In this document: positions 3,801 to 6,295 of the stretch, one piece after another
Layout of the letters: the number at the start of each line of letters is the position of its first letter
Numbering within the stretch: position 1 is the first letter of the stretch
Origin: an archaeon
GTDB lineage: Archaea > Asgardarchaeota > Hermodarchaeia > Hermodarchaeales > Hermodarchaeaceae
Assembly: GCA_016550415.1 (NCBI GenBank)
Contig: JABXGU010000091.1
Coordinates: 1 to 6,295, forward strand
DNA: 6,295 bases
Direction: 5' to 3'
Position numbers and translations under genes: made by a program
Notes under the pieces: model-generated
What the model was told of the DNA's origin: nothing
Database searches by the model: none
The model's input: only the letters and a program-made list of their open reading frames with translations

Positions 3801-6149
3801 CAACTGAGTGGAAACATTCCAGCGGAACTCGGTAACCTTGTCAATCTGCAATTCCTCTACCTGAACGGTAATCAAGAACTGAGTGGCTCATTACCAGCGA
3901 CCCTGACAAAACTTACTTGGTTATGGGATCTTTATTTCTATGGTACGAACTTGTGCGAGCCACAATATGACGCTTTCCAGTACTGGCTGAACCATATTGT
4001 TGGCCAGTATGGTACTACGGGTTTGAAGTGTATTTCAGAGGTGTGTGCCAGCGTGACGGAAATCCCGCGAGAGGAATGTGACGCCCTAGTTGCGCTTTAC
4101 AACAGCACCTCCGGCGAAAATTGGAGCAACAAGACCGGCTACTGGGGCCAAACAAGCACACCTTGCAACTGGTATGGGGTAACCTGTAGTGGTGGCTCTG
4201 TTACAGACCTCGGTCTGGCCGAAAATCAACTGATCGGAAACATTCCAGCGGAACTCGGTAACCTTGTCAATCTGCAACACCTTTACCTGAACGGTAATCA
4301 AGAACTGAGTGGCTCATTACCGGCAAATTTGACCAATCTCACGTCGTTACAGTCATTCAAGTTTAATGATACAAACTTGTGCAGACCACAAGATACAACG
4401 TTTCAAAACTGGTTGGATGGTATCTCTGATGTAGATGTAAATGTAGATGAAACTGGTATGGCTGTGACTTGTACAAATCATTTTAGATATGAGGATTGGG
4501 GTGGTACATGGCACGATGTTGATCAAAATGGTGATTACGGCTGGGCCGCCATCGCATCAAATGTCCTGGCCTGGACGGAGTGGGGGACTTCTCAATTAGA
4601 CTCGGCAGAGAAAATCTTGGGTGATTTCAGGAATCATTGGACACCTGGCAACGGTTTGATGAAATCCGGCTGGCAGTGGTGGTTTGACGGAAGTATGGAA
4701 ACCCCATCCGGCGGAGGATGGACCTGGGCTGCGGTGTCTGGCGGTGGAGGCCATTGGCTAAACTATAACTTCCTCAATCAGTATGAGTATTGGGGCAACT
4801 GGGAGGCGATCCAAGGGATCGAACACTATCTTAAAAACGGCTACGGTGTAAGCATCACAGCCTATCCGGACTTTACAGATCCAGGACACGCTTTCACCGT
4901 CTGGGGATATGAGTCTCATCCGGACGGGATGATTACAAGTCTCTGGATGACTGATTCAGCGGACTCTGAACAGAAACTTGATCGGTTTTCATTGAGCTAT
5001 AATCCTGATATATCCCTGTGGTACATTAATGATGGAGAGTATAGTGGATGGCATATCGGAGGAGTCCAGGCCCTCAATCGGAAAGATGCCCTCAACGAGC
5101 CTGATACTTTCGTGATAGCAGCCATTTCAGCCCCCCACGGAGGCATCTCACCCGAAGGGAACGAACGGGTACAACAAGGGCAAAATAAAACCTTTATTGT
5201 AGGTCATCCCAGTTATTCACTTCAGGAACTTCTCATTGATGGGGACGATAAGAAAGTGGACTGTGTTCCAACGGGAGCCGGGACGTGTGAATATACGTTT
5301 GAAAACGTGAGCGAAAACCATACAATTCAGGCGATTTTTCTAACAGAGCCTGAGATGATCACAGTGAAGGCGAGTGCAGGAACCGGTGGTAGCATCTTAC
5401 CCAATGGAGACGTAAAAGTAGCGAAGGGGGAAGACCTGACTTTCACGGTCACCCCCGGTCCTCGCGATCCTAATAAACCCGAACATCCCGGATACCGGAT
5501 CATGGATGTCCTTGTAGATGGGAAATCCCGGGGCCCTGCGATAACGTACACGCTTCCTTGTTTCAAACTAACGGAGTCTTCCTTAGAAGCGTTAAGGAAT
5601 GAATCGGGGGAGCCGCCTGAATTTGACGACTTACAATTCCTTAAAAATCAGCAATTCTGCACGAAAGAAGGATTTTTGGAGGCTGTACGAGCCTACATGG
5701 GACCAGTGAAGACTGCTGTGTATAAAGTACTTATTTTGAAACACGCGCTTGAGGAGAATCGTGAAATCGAGGCCAGGTTCACTGAAAAGACAAACCTCCT
5801 TGCTGTTGTTAGGAAAAAGTGTATTTGCTTAGAGAGCCATTCAGACGGATCCATAGTTGAATGGGAGGAGGGGTGTGGTAGCATGCCTCAACTGATTGAT
5901 GCCGAGGTTTTCGTAGGTGATCAGGTCCTTGGGCCTGAGGCTGATCAGAGCGTTGTTCCGTTCTCAAAATCCAGGGCGTTGGTGCTGAGAGTGGCCCCGG
6001 GCAGGGACGACGTGGGCTGGCTGCCCTTCTTGCTAAGATGGGAGAGAGCAGACGGTACGATCGTGGAAGGAACAATCTCCACGGAAGAAGACCTTATTTT
6101 GCGCCCGGTCATCGGATGCACGGGGGGGGCCGGAAGATGTCACCATTAA
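810..6149 (+). CDS. Giant exported PEP-CTERM/LRR/pseudo-C66 multidomain protein
   Basis: The start is ATG 810: GGAGG (798-802) lies 7 nt upstream and a clean signal peptide begins there. The in-frame GTG at 774 falls in a hairpin and lacks a ribosome binding site. The 1779-aa product is predicted to be exported. Order by residue: signal peptide 1-25; acidic domain 26-182; PEP-CTERM signal 183-215; second signal-like segment 201-243; beta-rich domain 244-441; TIM-barrel-like domain 442-707; LRR domain A 717-1074; LRR domain B 1078-1221; IdeS/Mac-like domain 1227-1425 with Cys replaced by Gly1244; two InlB-type repeats 1433-1658; unassigned C-terminus. Function is unknown. The domains suggest binding of glycans or proteins in the extracellular matrix rather than proteolysis. 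Expression is likely gated by sigma-54 and c-di-GMP. The G8 tract at 6122-6129 makes the last residues uncertain. Confidence 0.92.
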   Translation: MIKRWIITLGVSVVLIAGIVGSADAYTASVSYFFEGIDLDTGEVYLERTVLVVFQGEPPQDIDEILKPLVDFYLNFADPLIDSYFEFDPSVDFYFKYDPTAGISLVFVPDDDDPTRIVGMSLLNIPFEDVDYSMMGSLLFDELSTVSIINNPTLALLTADERYFKIGNFEQEDWMECFEVEEVIPEPSTLLLLGLGLLGLVRIGKWRKHIKRRIKGTLKLLLLTVIAGTTGVLLAGGAQPVAAQDNACEIDLQNNTHTCDTVPAISFIYGPTAGTLANEVVMKITLDPNTTGYTKARFDIEYGGAPATGDFTVNIGDSQSNGGGGGDSGHQSNDAEMDIYGTTMRIYPNDAGGIPPLLERTNIVTGGTTLSLDVSDNRLVWDNHSGEAGQLDSEYLYALKGQPDSEGPVNHDIYAAFNRSIGSADRYGAGVTKVTITLSQNRFLYVHLDEILGDANAENELLQYVEERDINCLLVYGLYWILPGRDSELAAFIAKARNHGIETVTAIGEKAASFDKVETYHNNHPDASERFDVYNLEFEYWIDRMVEDREPPDGYYCRTYLKKNGFACNREGGFAFYLEQLEGMRALADASSAPILVETYIDWPTQEEAVQIDALTDRVLLDAYKPDPYSTFEYTEERLQYFASNCQTTDISIIFASKPEFMQTWLEDNCMRRAEQIYRDDYAAASGTWKSYINLVGFTYFKYSYALDVTLDCQSPNVCDSITDIPKKTECEALVALYNSTNGGYWRVNRGWLETNTPCSSWAGVECNDDGYVTDLFLPYNQLSGSIPPELGNLAKLEELRLKNNQLSGNIPPELDNLTNLKVLSLFSNQLNGSIPSELGKLAKLEELGLSGNQLRGNIPPELGKLAKLEELWLSGNQLSGNIPPELGNLAKLEGLWLSNNQLSGNIPAELDNLTNLKVLNLSLNQLSGSIPPELGNLTNLKVLNLSSNQLNGSIPPELGKLAKLEELWLKNNQLSGNIPPELGNLAKLEGLWLSDNQLSGNIPAELGNLVNLQFLYLNGNQELSGSLPATLTKLTWLWDLYFYGTNLCEPQYDAFQYWLNHIVGQYGTTGLKCISEVCASVTEIPREECDALVALYNSTSGENWSNKTGYWGQTSTPCNWYGVTCSGGSVTDLGLAENQLIGNIPAELGNLVNLQHLYLNGNQELSGSLPANLTNLTSLQSFKFNDTNLCRPQDTTFQNWLDGISDVDVNVDETGMAVTCTNHFRYEDWGGTWHDVDQNGDYGWAAIASNVLAWTEWGTSQLDSAEKILGDFRNHWTPGNGLMKSGWQWWFDGSMETPSGGGWTWAAVSGGGGHWLNYNFLNQYEYWGNWEAIQGIEHYLKNGYGVSITAYPDFTDPGHAFTVWGYESHPDGMITSLWMTDSADSEQKLDRFSLSYNPDISLWYINDGEYSGWHIGGVQALNRKDALNEPDTFVIAAISAPHGGISPEGNERVQQGQNKTFIVGHPSYSLQELLIDGDDKKVDCVPTGAGTCEYTFENVSENHTIQAIFLTEPEMITVKASAGTGGSILPNGDVKVAKGEDLTFTVTPGPRDPNKPEHPGYRIMDVLVDGKSRGPAITYTLPCFKLTESSLEALRNESGEPPEFDDLQFLKNQQFCTKEGFLEAVRAYMGPVKTAVYKVLILKHALEENREIEARFTEKTNLLAVVRKKCICLESHSDGSIVEWEEGCGSMPQLIDAEVFVGDQVLGPEADQSVVPFSKSRALVLRVAPGRDDVGWLPFLLRWERADGTIVEGTISTEEDLILRPVIGCTGGAGRCHH
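1014..1106 (+). repeat. Three decapeptide-like repeats in the N-terminal domain
   Basis: Residues 69-99 contain three consecutive related units: LVDFYLNFADP, LIDSYFEFDP and SVDFYFKYDP. The pattern is (L/S)(V/I)D(F/S)Y(L/F)x(F/Y)xP. The DNA is also repetitive, with GTAGACTTTTAC occurring twice and GATCCC closing each unit. Alternation of acidic and aromatic residues suggests beta-strands or a surface-binding motif. I do not recognise the family. Confidence 0.75.
1356..1442 (+). other. Internal PEP-CTERM sorting signal
   Basis: VIPEPSTLLLLGLGLLGL (from residue 183) followed by the basic stretch KWRKHIKRR has the three standard parts of a PEP-CTERM signal: Pro-Glu-Pro at 185-187, a short transmembrane helix and an Arg/Lys tail. 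These signals are recognised by exosortase (EpsH/XrtA type) and normally end the protein. Here the reading frame continues for more than 1560 residues without a stop, which is atypical. Confidence 0.88.
1410..1538 (+). other. Second, internal signal-peptide-like segment
   Basis: After the basic tail of the sorting signal, residues 216-243 form a hydrophobic stretch (LLLLTVIAGTTGVLLAGG) ending in QPVAA with a plausible signal peptidase I site after Ala243. With KWRKHIKRRIKGTLK as its n-region it is a textbook Sec signal. An in-frame GTG at 1410 (residue 201) could serve as an internal start, but no strong Shine-Dalgarno precedes it. Topology would be a two-helix hairpin with a short basic cytoplasmic loop, leaving both flanking parts outside the cytoplasm. 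Confidence 0.75.
1539..2132 (+). other. Beta-rich exported domain, unassigned
   Basis: Residues 244-441 begin with two Cys (ACEIDL...HTCDT), contain alternating hydrophobic stretches typical of a beta-sandwich, and carry a flexible Ser/Asn/Gly run with five consecutive Gly (about 1774-1788). The domain lies directly after the second signal cut site and before the barrel, so it may be a carbohydrate-binding or structural beta-domain. No family is recognised. Confidence 0.5.
2133..2931 (+). other. TIM-barrel-like, glycoside-hydrolase-like domain
   Basis: Residues 442-707 show the alternating strand/helix pattern of a (beta/alpha)8 barrel: FLYVHLDEIL, then INCLLVYGLYWIL, a helix, GIETVTAIG, DVYNLEFEYW, a helix (GMRALADAS), PILVETYIDW, DRVLLDAYKPDP, ISIIFASKPE and LVGFTYFKYSY. 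Acidic residues sit at strand ends where barrel hydrolases place catalysts: Glu537 and Glu539 in NLEFEYW, Glu after LV in LVETY, and Asp622 in LLDAY. Similar domains occur in secreted Bacteroidetes-type proteins of unknown function. Activity and substrate cannot be assigned from sequence alone. Confidence 0.55.
2959..4031 (+). repeat. LRR domain A: caps plus about 12 plant-type leucine-rich repeats
   Basis: An N-terminal cap (ECEALVALYNST...TPCSSWAGVEC) leads into a 23-aa first repeat (3123-3191). Nine exact 24-aa/72-bp units follow, starting at 3192, 3264, 3336, 3408, 3480, 3552, 3624, 3696 and 3768, then a 25-aa unit (3840-3914) and a diverged last repeat with a Cys-containing cap ending at Cys1074. 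The consensus LxxLxLxxNQLSGxIPxEL is the plant-specific LRR type, common in bacterial surface proteins. Units fall into AKLEEL, AKLEGL and TNLKVL classes and are nearly identical in DNA, which implies recent duplication or conversion. The likely role is protein or ligand binding. Confidence 0.93.
4041..4472 (+). repeat. LRR domain B: short duplicate of domain A
   Basis: A second copy of the cap/LRR/C-cap cassette: CASVTEIPREECDALVALYN mirrors the domain A cap, then TPCNWYGVTC, three repeats, and a C-cap with LCRPQ and a final Cys1221. Bases 4236-4321 match 3810-3895 almost exactly at an offset of 426 bp, covering the last LRR units of each domain. This is an intragenic duplication in which domain B has few repeats while A has expanded. 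Confidence 0.9.
4488..5085 (+). other. IdeS/Mac (peptidase C66)-like domain, catalytic Cys replaced by Gly
   Basis: Residues 1227-1425 match the pattern of environmental IdeS/Mac-like cysteine peptidases: DVDQNGDYGWAAIASNVLAW, then PGHAFTVWGYE and LWMTDSADS, ending with IGGVQAL. In streptococcal IdeS the triad is Cys94, His262 and Asp284. His1360 and Asp1382 are present here, but the Cys position is Gly1244 (GGC, 4539-4541). A single G for T at 4539 would restore TGC. The domain is therefore predicted to be catalytically dead and possibly a binding module, unless the base is a sequencing error. Confidence 0.75.
5106..5343 (+). other. InlB-type B-repeat-like domain 1
   Basis: The segment has the hallmark order of divergent InlB B-repeats in bacterial surface proteins: a first strand with GGISPEG, a QGQNKTF strand, LQELLIDG, and the closing TFENVSENHTIQAIF. 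Two Cys (in KVDCVPTGAGTCEYTF) form an extra pair not usual for the family. Its likely role is as a rigid spacer or adhesive stalk after the C66-like domain. Confidence 0.75.
5355..5783 (+). other. InlB-type B-repeat-like domain 2 with insertion
   Basis: It starts canonically (ITVKASAGTGGSILPNGDVK, GEDLTFTVTPG, IMDVLVDG, ITYTLP), but the closing strand (ENREIEARF) comes about 60 residues late. The inserted part (about 5559-5736) is predicted to be mostly helical, with two Cys and the stretches LTESSLEAL and EGFLEAVRAYM. It is inserted at the loop before the last strand, so the fold may be retained with a helical excursion. Confidence 0.65.
5784..6149 (+). other. C-terminal unassigned region
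   Basis: The last 121 residues include CICLESHSDG, WEEGCG and a beta-rich segment (ALVLRVAPG, LLRWERADG), ending in a Gly/Cys/His tail. No PEP-CTERM, LPXTG, T9SS or autotransporter signal is present at this end, so the only sorting signal in the protein is the internal one. The tail overlaps the G8 tract (6122-6129), and its last few residues are therefore uncertain. No family is recognised. Confidence 0.5.
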
Positions 6150-6174
6150 TCTGATTGTCAAAAATATGAATAAT

Positions 6175-6191
6175 GAGGGTTTGTTTCCCTC
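6175..6191 (+). other. Weak hairpin after the gene
   Basis: GAGGG-TTTGTTT-CCCTC is a perfect 5-bp stem 25 bp after the stop codon. No T-run follows directly (the first is at 6206-6211), so it is a poor intrinsic terminator candidate. It may only stabilise the 3' end of the transcript. Confidence 0.3.
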
Positions 6192-6239
6192 TCGGTCCCA
6201 AACTGATTTTTACGTAAGTATTCATTCCCCTTCCCCTAA

Positions 6240-6260
6240 CCCCTCCCACCAGGGGAGGGG
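6240..6260. repeat. GC-rich palindrome (CCCCTCCC / GGGAGGGG)
   Basis: CCCCTCCC-ACCAG-GGGAGGGG is a perfect 8-bp stem with a 5-nt loop, preceded by the C-rich CCCCTTCCCCTAA. It contrasts with the AT-rich surroundings. It resembles the dispersed palindromic intergenic elements found in many bacterial genomes. A terminator role for the large gene is possible, but only ATCTTT follows the stem. Confidence 0.6.
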
Positions 6261-6295
6261 GATCTTTAACCACACAGATCGCAAGATTTCCCCTA

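Noticed and set aside
4488..5085. Active IdeS-like cysteine protease
   Set aside because: The catalytic Cys position is Gly1244, and no nearby Cys could substitute in the motif.
6240..6270. Rho-independent terminator of the large gene
   Set aside because: The stem is strong but is followed only by ATCTTT rather than a T-run, and the sequence resembles dispersed intergenic palindromes. Kept as a repeat.

Overview
The window holds one very large gene (810-6149, + strand, 1779 aa) behind an unusually complete regulatory leader (about 1-809). No other protein gene is well supported. The DNA does not identify a species. A PEP-CTERM sorting signal, a sigma-54 promoter and a GEMM-I (cyclic di-GMP class I) riboswitch point to an environmental Gram-negative bacterium with an exosortase system and extensive c-di-GMP signalling, such as Desulfobacterota/Deltaproteobacteria or sludge and sediment lineages. 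This placement is inference.

Regulatory leader. Three copies of a 17-bp TGTCGA-N5-TTTACA-type element lie at 59-75, 149-165 and 231-247, inside degenerate 80-90 bp repeats. They resemble upstream binding sites for a sigma-54 activator; the PEP-CTERM-associated regulator PrsR is a natural candidate. A near-consensus -24/-12 promoter follows at 379-395, predicting a start near 406. The transcript then enters a GEMM-I aptamer (about 438-616). Its conserved hairpin carries a compensatory G-C to C-G swap. Its second, variable arm is extended by heptanucleotide repeats into a 28-bp stem. An intrinsic terminator (606-641) shares its 5' strand with the aptamer's 3' strand, which suggests c-di-GMP-dependent antitermination. 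A possible 21-codon leader ORF (682-747) and two hairpins (722-774) precede the gene's ribosome binding site.

The giant protein. In order it has: Sec signal peptide; small acidic domain with three decapeptide-like repeats; PEP-CTERM sorting signal (motif at residues 185-187); basic cytoplasmic segment running directly into a second signal peptide; beta-rich Gly-containing domain; TIM-barrel-like domain resembling glycoside hydrolases; a long plant-type LRR domain with nine exact 72-bp repeat units; a second short LRR domain; an IdeS/Mac (peptidase C66)-like domain with His and Asp present but Gly in the catalytic Cys position; two InlB-type B-repeat-like domains, the second interrupted; and an unassigned C-terminal domain. 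The sorting signal is internal, so the ORF looks like a fusion of a small PEP-CTERM protein with a separate large exported protein, and may act as a polyprotein cut by exosortase and signal peptidase.

After the stop, 6150-6295 contains no recognisable gene, only a weak hairpin and a GC-rich palindrome. A G8 tract 18 bp before the stop is notable: one base fewer opens a reading frame that stays open to the window edge.
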